DNA of 64,000 nt from Chryseosolibacter sp036402075 (GTDB lineage Bacteria; Bacteroidota; Bacteroidia; Cytophagales; Cyclobacteriaceae). Location: the NCBI GenBank assembly GCA_036402075.1, contig DASWTP010000106.1, positions 1 through 64,000 of the forward strand, read 5' to 3'. The notes beneath the pieces are model-generated. The model saw nothing but the letters and a program-made list of their open reading frames with translations, did not search any database and was not told the origin of the DNA. The position numbers and the translations under genes are program-made. Positions 50,607 to 59,858 of the stretch are shown piece by piece. Every line of letters starts with the position of its first letter. Position 1 is the stretch's first letter.

Positions 50607-53236
50607 TACATGGCTCATTTATCAAACTATTCGTTTTCGGTATAAGCTTCCTTGTGCTGATAGCCATTCCTGCAGTTGCACAGCAAAACCCGGAAAGTCC
50701 AATCTCCATAACACTTTCGAACGTCTCGCTTGCGGAAGCGCTCCAGGAGATTGCAAAGAAAAGCGGTGTTGTATTTTCATATAATCCAAAAAAAATACCA
50801 GCGACCGAGAAGATTACGTATCGGGCGGTTAACAAAAGTGTGATCGCCATCCTTGACGACTTCAGCACGGCTTACCAGCTCAACTACCAGCAGGTAGAGA
50901 ACCAGATTGTCCTGAAGCCCGAAAAGAAAATCACCGGAACGCCTGTAACCCAATTACCCGCCACCATCAGCGGATATGTAAAAGATCAGCAGACGGGAGA
51001 AGCATTGATTGGATCAGGTGTTTTTGTGACTGAACTTAAAATCGGCACAACAACCAACAGCTATGGCTATTACTCGCTCACGCTCCCAAAAGGCAACTAC
51101 ACCTTAAAGTACTCGTTTGTCGGATTCAAAGATCTCGTTAAGCAAGTGAGCCTGACCAGTTCGATACAACGCGATTTAGCGCTGGAGCAAGATATTCCGG
51201 AATTAAAGGAAGTGGTGGTAACTGACGCTCTTTCACGTGACCTGGTTAGTGAAATCCAGCTTGGCAAGATCAATATCAATCCACTGTCGATTGAGGAGCG
51301 GCCTTCGTTTTTCGGAGAGCTTGATGTGATCAAGTCGCTGGAATCTATTCCGGGTGTAAAAATGCATTCCGATGGATCAACATTCTACTCCGTGCGTGGT
51401 GGGAATCGCGATCAGAATTTGGTGATGATTGATGATGCTCCCATCTACAATCCAAGCCATCTCCTTGGACTGTTTTCAACGATCATACCGGATGCCGTCA
51501 ACGACATCAACTTTTACAAAGGCGATATGCCGGCCTCGTTTGGCGGGCGACTTTCCTCCGTGCTGGACATCCGAACAAAAAAAGGGAATGATCAGCATTT
51601 CCAGGCGTGGGGGAATTTTGGATTGATTTCAACCAAGCTCGGCATCGAAGGTCCTTTCAAAAAAAGCGCAAGCTCTTACTTGCTCTCCACACGCATTTCA
51701 AGATTGAAGTGGATTATGCAGCTGCGGGACAACAACGTGAAGCAATTCAACTTTGCCGATGTCACAGCGAAAATAAATGTAAAGCTAAACGCCTCAAATC
51801 GCGTATACCTTTCCTTCTACACCGGTGGTGACAACTATTTTGCGAACAATTCGGGGATTGCCTGGTCTAACACAGCACTGACGCTGCGATGGAACCACAT
51901 TTTCTCCGAGCGCCTATTTCTCAACACAACCTTCTCCGGCAGTAACTACGATTACTTCCTTCACACCAATGTGGATGCGGGCACACGCTGGAATTCGAAG
52001 ATCGCCAACCTCTCCATGAAAAGCGATTTCAGTTATTTCGTTAATCCGGAAAGCGAGGTCACTTTTGGTACGGGCATCCAGGGCTTTGGCTTCAACCCTG
52101 GCAATGTGCAATCATCAGCAGCCACCACCCTGCCTTCGCTCTCCGTTAAGAATTCGCTCGAGCTTTTCCTTTATGCAAACCATGAAATAAGGTTCAACGA
52201 AAGCTGGGGTCTGAACTATGGCGTGCGCATGTCATCATGGATCAATAATGGTGAAGCTTTTGAATTTTCTTTCGATGAAAATCACAATGCTGTTGATACA
52301 ACCTACTACACGGCAGGCCAGTCATACAAATCGTTTGGACGCGCTGAACCCCGGATCAGTCTGAGAAGGTCACTAAACGAACTTTCGTCTGTGAAGTTTT
52401 CATACGCAAAAAACGTTCAAAACATTCATCTCATATCAAACTCAATAAGTCCCTTTACATCGCTTGAAGTGTGGCTTCCGAGCAGTGTGAATATTCAGCC
52501 GGAGGTCGCGGATCAGCTGTCACTGGGCTATTATCGAACGTTCGCACAATTTGGAATTGCTTTTTCTGCGGAAGCATTTTACAAGAAAATGAAAAACCAG
52601 ATCGATTATGCTCCCCACGCGGAAACACTGCTGAATCCGCAACTCGAAGGCGAACTGCGTTTTGGAACAGGCACAGCCCATGGAATTGAGTTGCTAGCCA
52701 AAAAAGACGAAGGCCGCTTACGCGGATGGGCAGGCTACACGTTTTCACGATCCAAACGCAAATTTCGCGAACTGAACGAGGGACGATCATTCAATAGTTT
52801 TTATGACCGGCCACATCAGATCAACGTGATGGCTTCGTATGATCTCTCGCTGCGCTGGAATGTTGGAATGACCTGGGTTTATACTACAGGCGCACCGTAC
52901 TCTGCACCCATCAGCTTTTATGAATTCAATGGTGAAGAAGTTCCGATTTATGGACAACGAAACAACGAACGCTTACCGGATTATCACCGGCTTGATCTGT
53001 CTGCCAAATACAAATTGAACCGGAATCCGGAAAAGAAATACCAGCATGACCTCTCCTTCTCAATCTTTAATTTCTATGGACGCAAGAATATATTGTTTGT
53101 AAACTATCATAAGACCGAAACCGCTAACGGGGACTTCCAGGTTCCGACCAACCTGCTCGATGCCGAACGCGTAAGCACGCAGTTTTATCTTTTTCAATTC
53201 ACCCCATCCTTATCCTATAATTTCAGATGGCGATAA
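50600..53236 (+). CDS. TonB-dependent outer-membrane receptor with STN signalling domain
   Basis: An 878-residue receptor. Signal peptide at 1-27; STN domain at about 36-107 (ALQEIAKKSGVVFSYNPKKI); carboxypeptidase-regulatory-like beta domain at 121-198; plug domain at about 205-330 (SVRGGNRDQNLVMIDDAPIYNPSHLLG); then a 22-strand-type barrel to the C-terminus. The STN domain is the part that signals to FecR when ligand binds. It belongs to the group of Bacteroidota receptors paired with DUF4249 lipoproteins and no SusD. The ligand is unknown. Confidence 0.93.
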   Translation: MLVHGSFIKLFVFGISFLVLIAIPAVAQQNPESPISITLSNVSLAEALQEIAKKSGVVFSYNPKKIPATEKITYRAVNKSVIAILDDFSTAYQLNYQQVENQIVLKPEKKITGTPVTQLPATISGYVKDQQTGEALIGSGVFVTELKIGTTTNSYGYYSLTLPKGNYTLKYSFVGFKDLVKQVSLTSSIQRDLALEQDIPELKEVVVTDALSRDLVSEIQLGKININPLSIEERPSFFGELDVIKSLESIPGVKMHSDGSTFYSVRGGNRDQNLVMIDDAPIYNPSHLLGLFSTIIPDAVNDINFYKGDMPASFGGRLSSVLDIRTKKGNDQHFQAWGNFGLISTKLGIEGPFKKSASSYLLSTRISRLKWIMQLRDNNVKQFNFADVTAKINVKLNASNRVYLSFYTGGDNYFANNSGIAWSNTALTLRWNHIFSERLFLNTTFSGSNYDYFLHTNVDAGTRWNSKIANLSMKSDFSYFVNPESEVTFGTGIQGFGFNPGNVQSSAATTLPSLSVKNSLELFLYANHEIRFNESWGLNYGVRMSSWINNGEAFEFSFDENHNAVDTTYYTAGQSYKSFGRAEPRISLRRSLNELSSVKFSYAKNVQNIHLISNSISPFTSLEVWLPSSVNIQPEVADQLSLGYYRTFAQFGIAFSAEAFYKKMKNQIDYAPHAETLLNPQLEGELRFGTGTAHGIELLAKKDEGRLRGWAGYTFSRSKRKFRELNEGRSFNSFYDRPHQINVMASYDLSLRWNVGMTWVYTTGAPYSAPISFYEFNGEEVPIYGQRNNERLPDYHRLDLSAKYKLNRNPEKKYQHDLSFSIFNFYGRKNILFVNYHKTETANGDFQVPTNLLDAERVSTQFYLFQFTPSLSYNFRWR

Positions 53237-54021
53237 TGAAACCGATACGATTCAAGCTTTGGCTCCTGCTGGCTACGCTCTTCGCATGTGAAGAGCGTAC
53301 GGACATTGACGTGAAGGCAACAACCACCGATCTCATCGCTGTGGAGGGGGTGATGACAAACGAGAATCGGAATCACACCGTGCGTTTAACGCGTCCCTAT
53401 CTGCGTCAAAATGGTACAAGTAGCTTTGTAACCGGGGCGAGTGTTTTCGTTTCGGATGGGTTCTCATCGGTTTCGCTGACGGCTGGTGACAGTGGTAAAT
53501 ACCTGACGCCAGCGATGCGTTTCGTTTCCGGCAGAACCTACACGCTTACTATTCTTTATAATGGCAGGCAGTTTACCGCGCAAGACAGTTCTGTACCGGT
53601 TGAATCATTGGGACCTCTCTCCTACACACCTGTTGAAGGCGGCTATCGAATTAACTTTTTTGAAACAGGATCACAACCCAATTATATTAATTATGACATC
53701 ATCTGGGCCGGCACAGCATCATGCGCTGGCGCCTGCAAAGCAAAGGTCGTTTATTATGACCTTAAGTCGGTAGATGCCAACGCACTGTTCAAGCCCGAAA
53801 AGACCGACTTCATTTTTCCTTCGCGATCCACTGTTATCAGGCGAAAGTTTTCAGTTAGCGATCGCTACCGTGCCTACCTGCGCTCCATGCTTTCGGAGAC
53901 CGAGTGGCGCGGAAGTGTCTTCGATGTGCAGCGCGACAACGCTCCAACCAATTTCACCCCTGGCGCCATTGGCTTTTTCGCGGTGTCAACCGTTGTATCT
54001 GACACACTGAAAATCCAGTAA
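53227..54021 (+). CDS. DUF4249 lipoprotein
   Basis: A 264-residue lipoprotein (lipobox LFAC, C21) of the DUF4249 family, which in Bacteroidota accompanies TonB receptors of the type at 50600. Visible are ALIAVEGVMTNENRNHTVRLTRP (about 36-58) and GASVFVSDG, both hallmarks. It probably sits on the outer membrane next to the receptor. Its start overlaps the receptor stop (53227 versus 53236); an alternative ATG is 53236. Mature protein lacks catalytic residues. Confidence 0.88.
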   Translation: MAIMKPIRFKLWLLLATLFACEERTDIDVKATTTDLIAVEGVMTNENRNHTVRLTRPYLRQNGTSSFVTGASVFVSDGFSSVSLTAGDSGKYLTPAMRFVSGRTYTLTILYNGRQFTAQDSSVPVESLGPLSYTPVEGGYRINFFETGSQPNYINYDIIWAGTASCAGACKAKVVYYDLKSVDANALFKPEKTDFIFPSRSTVIRRKFSVSDRYRAYLRSMLSETEWRGSVFDVQRDNAPTNFTPGAIGFFAVSTVVSDTLKIQ

Positions 54022-54159
54022 AACATGTCAAATTCGGCCGTTTCAAAAATTTTCGATTTTTTTTCATTGCGGACATAAGGGTGCAGGCCCCCGGCTGGGT
54101 TTTAGGATTGAAAGGCAACAAGTCCTTCTTCAAACGTAGAAATCCTAAAAACTTAAAAA

Positions 54160-55284
54160 ATGAAAACAACGAAGATTTTTCTGTTCATGATGATTACAGC
54201 GATCGCCCTTGGACTGGTGTTATCGTCATGCGAAATGAATCCTGAAGTCAACTCACAGCAGGACATTCTTCCTGAGACTTTCCGAGTTGAAATCCCATCG
54301 GCCATTATGGAGCAATCTGTTTCTGGCGGACGTCTTGCGCGTGTAAAAGGCGATTCCCTGAAAGGCAATCACATTTACCTGCACCTGGCAACCTTCATAG
54401 CAATTGGCGATGGCGCTGCCAACCTGGTAGAAGCATTCATCAATGGAATCCGCAAGCACAAGATTGATCGCATCATGAACCTCACCTATAAGAGTGATGA
54501 AGACGACCGGATCAAGAACCTGGTGGTAACATCTGATGTGACATTCGAAAACCAGCAGTGGGATTACCAGCTCACCATTACGGATGCAGACTCCGAAGGC
54601 GCTGCAGATGGTGGAAAGGCACTGCAGATTTTCTGGAACAAGACCGCACCGGTAAAAGGCATCGCGATCATCAAGCCGTACAACTGCAACCGTATCGAGT
54701 CTGCCAACGTGCCAAATGCCATCTTCCGAATTAACTATACCGAGGAGAGCAACACAAAGTACGATGCTCAAATGGAGGTCCTGGTAGCCGGTCTTCCACT
54801 CGCAAATCCTCTTGTGGATCCTTATTCGGTAAGCACCATCAGGATGTTCGCAGGTAAGAAAGGTGATGTCGTAGATGTATTCGGTAACTCAAACCATCCT
54901 AACGCAATTCTTTTTGCAGGTGATGCAGGTTTCAACTGGGCTTTTGTAGCCTCAGGGAATGAAGTGAAAAACATTGGCGTGGCTGAAGTCGGTCTTCCTC
55001 CAAGTGAGCTCAATTCCGATGACCGTGATGTGATACTGAAAGAATATTCGATCAAAAATGTGTTCACCCGTGAAATTACAGCCGCATGGCCAGGTGTGGA
55101 TCAGACCTTACTCGCTGCCTACCTCAGCAACACAAATGCTCCCGGATACTTCAGCGAAAGCAGAGGATTTATTTCGGGTGGAACGTCACCTGGCGCAGAC
55201 TGGGATGTGTTGGTCGACAGGCTGGATGATCTTGGTCCTTACAACCCATCGCAAGTCAGTGCGCTTCAACTGAACTTCAAGTAA
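54160..55284 (+). CDS. Lipoprotein of unknown function following the receptor cluster
   Basis: A 374-residue lipoprotein (lipobox LSSC, C24). The mature part is hydrophilic, with KGDSLKGNHIYLHLATFIAIGDGAANLVEAFINGIRKHKID near the start and a C-terminal YLSNTNAPGYFSESRGFISGGTSPGADWDVLVDRLDDL. I do not recognise a family. It lies 138 bp after the DUF4249 gene and may be a further surface component of the same uptake system; that link is by position only. Confidence 0.72.
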   Translation: MKTTKIFLFMMITAIALGLVLSSCEMNPEVNSQQDILPETFRVEIPSAIMEQSVSGGRLARVKGDSLKGNHIYLHLATFIAIGDGAANLVEAFINGIRKHKIDRIMNLTYKSDEDDRIKNLVVTSDVTFENQQWDYQLTITDADSEGAADGGKALQIFWNKTAPVKGIAIIKPYNCNRIESANVPNAIFRINYTEESNTKYDAQMEVLVAGLPLANPLVDPYSVSTIRMFAGKKGDVVDVFGNSNHPNAILFAGDAGFNWAFVASGNEVKNIGVAEVGLPPSELNSDDRDVILKEYSIKNVFTREITAAWPGVDQTLLAAYLSNTNAPGYFSESRGFISGGTSPGADWDVLVDRLDDLGPYNPSQVSALQLNFK

Positions 55285-55352
55285 GCTCGTTTGCCAACCG
55301 AAAGGCACCGGGCATTAAGGGAATAGAAATTAAAGTCGGTTTTAAGTCAGAG

Positions 55353-55372
55353 CGCATCAGGAGACTGGTGCG
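55353..55372 (+). terminator. Possible terminator of the receptor cluster
   Basis: Stem CGCATCAG/CTGGTGCG (55353-55360 with 55365-55372, one G-T pair) followed by a T-rich tail, about 70 bp after the last lipoprotein gene. Confidence 0.5.
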
Positions 55373-55412
55373 TTCTTGCTTTTTCGAATCGTCCATCAGT
55401 TGTGATTGTCCA

Positions 55413-55823
55413 CTATTCCGGCTTCTGTCTCCACTTCTTCTTTTCGCTGTGCTGTTTTTTTGATTGAATCCTCTTCTGGACAGCGTTCTTTGACGGCTTT
55501 GTTGCCTTTCGCGCCTTCTTTCTCTCGAACGCTTTGCGGATCAGTAAATTGAATTTCTGAATTACGGCATCTTTGTTTTCGAGTTGCGACCGTTTGTCTT
55601 GTGATGTTAGGAGCAGCACACCTTCCGTAGTGATCCTGGAATGCAGTTTCTGCAGAATAATTTGCTTCTCTTCCTGCGTAAGCACGGCTGACTCATTCAC
55701 ATTGAATTTCAGCGTAACCTTCGTATTTACCTTATTGACGTTCTGACCGCCAGGACCGCTGCTGCGTGAGGTGGAAAAATCCAGTTCGCTGGCAAGCAGG
55801 GTGGCATTCAATCGCGTGCTCAT
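55413..55823 (-). CDS. arfB: ArfB-type alternative ribosome-rescue hydrolase
   Basis: A 136-residue peptidyl-tRNA hydrolase that frees stalled ribosomes without a codon in the A site. The catalytic GGQ is inside SSGPGGQNVNKVNTKV (GPGGQ at 23-27). The C-terminus is a basic tail (KKARKATKPSKNAVQKRIQSKKQHSEKKKWRQKP), which is known to enter the mRNA channel. The start at ATG 55823 gives the usual family length; the open frame runs 34 codons further upstream. Divergent from the small helical protein gene. Confidence 0.92.
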   Translation of the reverse strand: MSTRLNATLLASELDFSTSRSSGPGGQNVNKVNTKVTLKFNVNESAVLTQEEKQIILQKLHSRITTEGVLLLTSQDKRSQLENKDAVIQKFNLLIRKAFERKKARKATKPSKNAVQKRIQSKKQHSEKKKWRQKPE

Positions 55824-55895
55824 GATTTTCGTTGTGCTACTAGTGCGGGAGGTGAAACGATCTGTGTATGTGTAAAACTTTCTTACCTTGTAGGT

Positions 55896-56126
55896 ATGGA
55901 CAAAGACAAACTCGACCATCTTCAAAGCAAAGTCGGAAGCAGCCTAGGACGACAGATTGCCGAGCTCGAACAAGTAACGAAAGCTCTGGAAGTTGATTTG
56001 CAGACATCGGTTGGAGCAGAACGGGAAAAAGATCAGGCACTTTTGTCGGCCGCAAAAACACTGCTTCAGCAACTGAAAGACGCCCAGGTAAACATTAGCC
56101 GGCTAATCAATCCAGGCGGCAAGTAG
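55896..56126 (+). CDS. Small coiled-coil protein
   Basis: A 76-residue charged helical protein. LQSKVGSSLGRQIAELEQVTKALEVDLQTS and REKDQALLSAAKTLLQQLKDAQVNISRLINPGGK show heptad-like leucine spacing, with no other motif. It resembles short hypothetical proteins of the Bacteroidota. Its TAG abuts the convergent cold-shock gene stop without spacing (TAGCTA). Confidence 0.7.
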   Translation: MDKDKLDHLQSKVGSSLGRQIAELEQVTKALEVDLQTSVGAEREKDQALLSAAKTLLQQLKDAQVNISRLINPGGK

Positions 56127-56582
56127 CTATTTCTGAAGCTTAACGCGCACCGCGTTAGGACCTTTATGACCCATCTCCACTTCAAATACAACCCGATCGC
56201 CTTCTTTGATCGGATCCAGGGCAGAATTGATATGAACGAAAATACTTTCTCCGTTATCCTGATCCTTGATGAATCCATAGCCTTTTGAATCATTGAAGAA
56301 TGTCACCCGGCCTTTCCTGCTAGTGTCGGCTTGTTGCGTCTTGTCCTGCTTGGGAACGCCAATCTGAATGTCTTCTTCCTTAATAACTTTCTTCTTGGTT
56401 GGATCGGGTGGTGTGCTGACGATGTTACCATCTTCATCGACATAGGCGAGCATTTCTTCCCAACTTGCCCCGGATTTTGAATTTGCTTTCCGCTCTTCCC
56501 GTCTAGCTTCCTTCTCTTTACGCTTCTTCTCTTTGTTTTTTTCGGTTTCCTGTTTGTTAAAGGTCTCCCGTTGCTTGGCCAT
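56127..56582 (-). CDS. Cold-shock domain protein with basic N-terminal extension
   Basis: A 151-residue protein with a C-terminal cold-shock domain (about 90-150: KGRVTFFNDSKGYGFIKDQDNGESIFVHINSAL), where the RNP motifs KGYGFIKD and IFVHI bind single-stranded nucleic acid. The N-terminus (2-40) is very charged, Lys/Glu/Arg-rich, followed by an acidic middle. Such long forms are Bacteroidota-typical RNA chaperones. Start chosen at ATG 56582 before MAKQRETF. Confidence 0.88.
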   Translation of the reverse strand: MAKQRETFNKQETEKNKEKKRKEKEARREERKANSKSGASWEEMLAYVDEDGNIVSTPPDPTKKKVIKEEDIQIGVPKQDKTQQADTSRKGRVTFFNDSKGYGFIKDQDNGESIFVHINSALDPIKEGDRVVFEVEMGHKGPNAVRVKLQK

Positions 56583-57134
56583 AAAATTGTAATCTTGTTC
56601 TACTTTGGTTTTGAGTATCCGTTTGATTAGTTGGGATTTCAATGCTAAGATCGCGAATTCCCCAGCGTTTTCCAATTTCAAGAGTTATGCCCGCTCTAAC
56701 GCATTCTCAGTAGATTCGGTTCAATGTTTCAAAATCCTTTAAATGATACTAAAACAAACGATTTATTGAAGCCCCGCTCGCCTTTCAAAAAGCTTCATAC
56801 GAAGGCAATTGTGGAGATATTTCCTTGCGGGAAAGTGAAAATGCAGCTTATGAAATCATGAAAACCTGGGCGTGCGCGTCAACTGCCTGAAGAAATATGA
56901 AGAACGCAGACACAGCGCTCCGACCCTCGCCTGAATGAAATACGAAGTGCTCTTGAATTCTCTACAATTGCTTCCCGTGCTTAGAGTCCCCACTCCGCTA
57001 AGTCTGCCTGTTTTAATTCGGCACATTTAAGTAGAAAAAGCCATTGAACGTGCGTCAATGGCTCTTGCTTTGGAAAATCTCAGTTTATCTCTGCTCCTGC
57101 TCTCTGTACGCTGCCCGGTTCTGACTTCGGAATT
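56583..57134. other. 552-bp gap without a recognised gene
   Basis: The region upstream of the cold-shock gene probably contains its promoter and leader. A terminator at 57039-57063 belongs to the convergent GH20 gene. A short open stretch at about 56753-56889 has no start codon near its beginning. I see no RNA gene. Confidence 0.55.
57039..57063 (-). terminator. Terminator of the GH20 gene
   Basis: Stem AGCCATTGA/TCAATGGCT (57039-57047 with 57055-57063), with a T run on the minus strand (57035-57039), about 70 bp beyond the stop. Confidence 0.55.
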
Positions 57135-58724
57135 TTACTTCCAGTCTACTTGAGGTGACTCGTAATAATCGATGCCCATTGCCTTCCATTTAGGCGCATG
57201 ACTGGCAAGGCGAACTTTGTATTCATCCCAGTTTCGATCGCTCGCTTTGGTCCAGCCGATTTCTGCAATACCGGGAAGACGAGGAAAGAGCAGATACTCG
57301 ATGTCGTCCATGGTAGCAATAGTCTCGGACCACAGTGGAGCCTCCACTCCGAGAATTGCTTCCCTGTCGATTCCGGGAACGCGGGTGGCAGGATCCCACA
57401 TATACGAAGAGTCAACTTCAATGTAAGCCGCCCAGTGCAGACCTAACCGGGAAGTTGAATCGTATTGCATGTCAAGGTAAACCTTCTTTGAAGGAGAGAA
57501 GATCAGCTTAGCTCCTTTGTCGGCAGCTTCTTTAGCGTATTTCTCCGAATGCCAGTGTTGAGCAATTACAGTCGAGTCGAGATCGCCCTGGGCGATTTCC
57601 TCCCAGCCAATCATTTTCTTTCCATTCGCTTTCACAATCTCCTTAAACCGGTTGACGAACGCTATATAATCCGGCTTCTTGGTAACAGCGGCCTCATCGC
57701 CCCCGACATGGAAATATGGTCCTGGCGTAATTTCCGAAATCTCACGAACCACATCGTTGACGAACTTAAATGTTAAATCCTTCTTGATATCAAGTGTGCT
57801 GAATCCAACTTCGATGCCGGTGTACGGTCTGCCTGCAACAGGTTTGTTGTTTCCTTTTTCAAGAACGATCGGCACGCCTACGTTTAAGCCGGGATACGAA
57901 ACAAGAGCAGCATTGATGTGACCCGGTAAATCAATTTCTGGAACGATCGTAACAAAACGGCTCTGCGCGTAAGCAACAATATCCTTGTACTGCTCCTGCG
58001 TATAGAATCCGCCCTTGCCTCCTCCAACTTGTGAAATGCCTCCAATAGCGGTAAGGTCGGGCCATGATTTTATCTCTATCCTCCATCCCTGGTCATCGCT
58101 CAGGTGAAGATGAAGTTTGTTCATTTTGTAATAACTGATCAGGTCGATGTAGCGCTTCACGTCCTCCACCGAAAAGAAATGTCTTGCTACATCGAGCATG
58201 GAACCACGCCATTCATATTCCGGGCGATCCTCAATTGATCCAGCAGCAACCTCCCAGCTATCTGCTGATGACCCTTCTTTTTTGTCGGCCAGCAATTGAC
58301 GCAGGGTTTGAACTCCATAGAACAAGCCCGCAGGTGTGCTTGCAGAAATGTTTACTTGCTTTTCATCGATGTCCACTTTGTAACCTTCGGCACCCAGGTC
58401 GTTGTTTCCGGTAAGCGCAAGGTTGATTACATTCTCGTTCGCCTTTTCGCCATCGGTGTTGAGAGTCACCCCGACTGATTTTGATAATGCTTCACGGAGA
58501 TAGTTGGCTACCGCCTGGGCTTCAGCGCCTTCAGCCTGAATAACTGTTTTGTCCGAAATAAAAAACGCTTTACCTGTGGCTTTCGCTGACGAGGGTTTGG
58601 GAATCACACTGTTAAATGCTTTGGTACCCTCTTCCGAAGCATTCTTTGAACAGGCAAAAAGCACCGCGGTAGCCATGAGCATCATTGCGAGGCCGCGGGT
58701 TGTGGTGGTTAGGTTGAGTGTCAT
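57135..58724 (-). CDS. GH20 beta-N-acetylhexosaminidase lipoprotein
   Basis: A 529-residue exported lipoprotein (lipobox LFAC, C25) of glycoside hydrolase family 20, which removes terminal GlcNAc/GalNAc from chitin oligosaccharides, glycoproteins or peptidoglycan fragments. The N-terminal GH20b domain (about 40-160) is followed by a TIM barrel. The catalytic pair is D343-E344 in HVGGDEA (339-345). The LFYGVQTLRQLL region (about 134-145) closes the N-terminal domain. Start at ATG 58724; the longer frame would precede the signal peptide. The protein ends soon after the barrel, so no carbohydrate-binding module is attached. Confidence 0.94.
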   Translation of the reverse strand: MTLNLTTTTRGLAMMLMATAVLFACSKNASEEGTKAFNSVIPKPSSAKATGKAFFISDKTVIQAEGAEAQAVANYLREALSKSVGVTLNTDGEKANENVINLALTGNNDLGAEGYKVDIDEKQVNISASTPAGLFYGVQTLRQLLADKKEGSSADSWEVAAGSIEDRPEYEWRGSMLDVARHFFSVEDVKRYIDLISYYKMNKLHLHLSDDQGWRIEIKSWPDLTAIGGISQVGGGKGGFYTQEQYKDIVAYAQSRFVTIVPEIDLPGHINAALVSYPGLNVGVPIVLEKGNNKPVAGRPYTGIEVGFSTLDIKKDLTFKFVNDVVREISEITPGPYFHVGGDEAAVTKKPDYIAFVNRFKEIVKANGKKMIGWEEIAQGDLDSTVIAQHWHSEKYAKEAADKGAKLIFSPSKKVYLDMQYDSTSRLGLHWAAYIEVDSSYMWDPATRVPGIDREAILGVEAPLWSETIATMDDIEYLLFPRLPGIAEIGWTKASDRNWDEYKVRLASHAPKWKAMGIDYYESPQVDWK

Positions 58725-58958
58725 AGATTCTGGTTGAGCAACGAAAATAGACAATTTTGAAATCGAAAAAACCCCATTTATATAAAATGTTAACGCACAC
58801 ACGCACACAGGTGACCGAAGAAACCCGCGTGACCTCGCAACCAGTCGCAGGCCTTAGAAAGGTTAATCATCGATGCGTCCCGCCCCGAATTCAGCGTGAG
58901 TTGATGACTTTTTGAGTTTTCCTTAATTTGAGTGCAATGATGTTATTGTAATTAAACC

Positions 58959-59852
58959 ATGAACAGGCGAGAATTTATACTTGCGGGAACCGCGGGTGGT
59001 TTTCTAACTTCCGCGATGTTAACGAACTGCAAACCTTCAGCGGGAGCATCCGGCCTCGGAAAGATTGGGCTGCAACTCTACACGGTGCGCGAGCAGATTG
59101 CACAAGATGCAAGGGCAACGTTAAGGCGTGTGGCGGAAGTAGGATTCCATGGAGTTGAAACCGGATTCTGGCCTGAAGGCGTTTCGGTTGAAGATGCAGC
59201 CAGGTTGCTACGGGAGGCGGGACTGAACGTTTTTTCCGCCCACTGCGAAATTCCCGTTGGCGAAAAGAAATCGGAGTTTCTTCGCATGGCAGATGCCTAT
59301 GGTTGCAAACGAATGGTCTGGCACGGATGGCCGGAAGACCAGCGCTACAAGACCGCGGATGGGATCAAGCAACTTACAGAACTCTACAATGATGCCGGGC
59401 GATTTGCCAAAGAAAACGGCTTGTCATTTGGTATTCACAATCATTGGTGGGAGTTTCATAACAAAATCGGGGACCGATACGCGTACGAGGTGCTTCTGGA
59501 TGGGCTTGAGCGTGACATTTTTTTTGAGCTCGACACGTACTGGCTCAAAACTGCGGGGCACGATCCTGCCAAAATCGTAAAAGACTTTGGCGCCCGGGCT
59601 CCTCTTCTGCACATCAAGGATGGACCGGCTCCTTACAATGACGACCTTGCCAACGATCAAACACCAATGACTCCGGCCGGTCAAGGTTCGCAGGATTTCC
59701 CCGCTATTGTTAAGGCCGCTAATGGGAACACGGAATGGATGATTGTAGAGATGGACCGCACCGCCACGGATGTGTTCGAGGCAATCGACCAATCCTATCA
59801 ATACCTTGTTGGAAATTCGTTGGCAATAGGGACAAAAACTGTAAAGGCGTAA
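58959..59852 (+). CDS. Exported sugar phosphate isomerase/epimerase, second copy
   Basis: A 297-residue xylose-isomerase-like TIM barrel with a Tat-like signal (MNRREFILAGTAGGFLTSAML). Family segments are LQLYTVREQI (about 39-48), IHNHWWEF (about 161-168), FELDTYW (about 190-196) and LLHIKDG. A cysteine at 26 (LTNC) could be a lipobox of low quality. It resembles the protein at 34207 in general plan and in export by the Tat pathway. A YdeI-like gene follows 6 bp downstream. Confidence 0.87.
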   Translation: MNRREFILAGTAGGFLTSAMLTNCKPSAGASGLGKIGLQLYTVREQIAQDARATLRRVAEVGFHGVETGFWPEGVSVEDAARLLREAGLNVFSAHCEIPVGEKKSEFLRMADAYGCKRMVWHGWPEDQRYKTADGIKQLTELYNDAGRFAKENGLSFGIHNHWWEFHNKIGDRYAYEVLLDGLERDIFFELDTYWLKTAGHDPAKIVKDFGARAPLLHIKDGPAPYNDDLANDQTPMTPAGQGSQDFPAIVKAANGNTEWMIVEMDRTATDVFEAIDQSYQYLVGNSLAIGTKTVKA

Positions 59853-59858
59853 GAGGAC

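Noticed and set aside
56753..56889. Open stretch with segment APLAFQKASYEGNCGDISL
   Set aside because: Looks somewhat protein-like but has no start codon at its beginning and only about 45 codons; at best a remnant.
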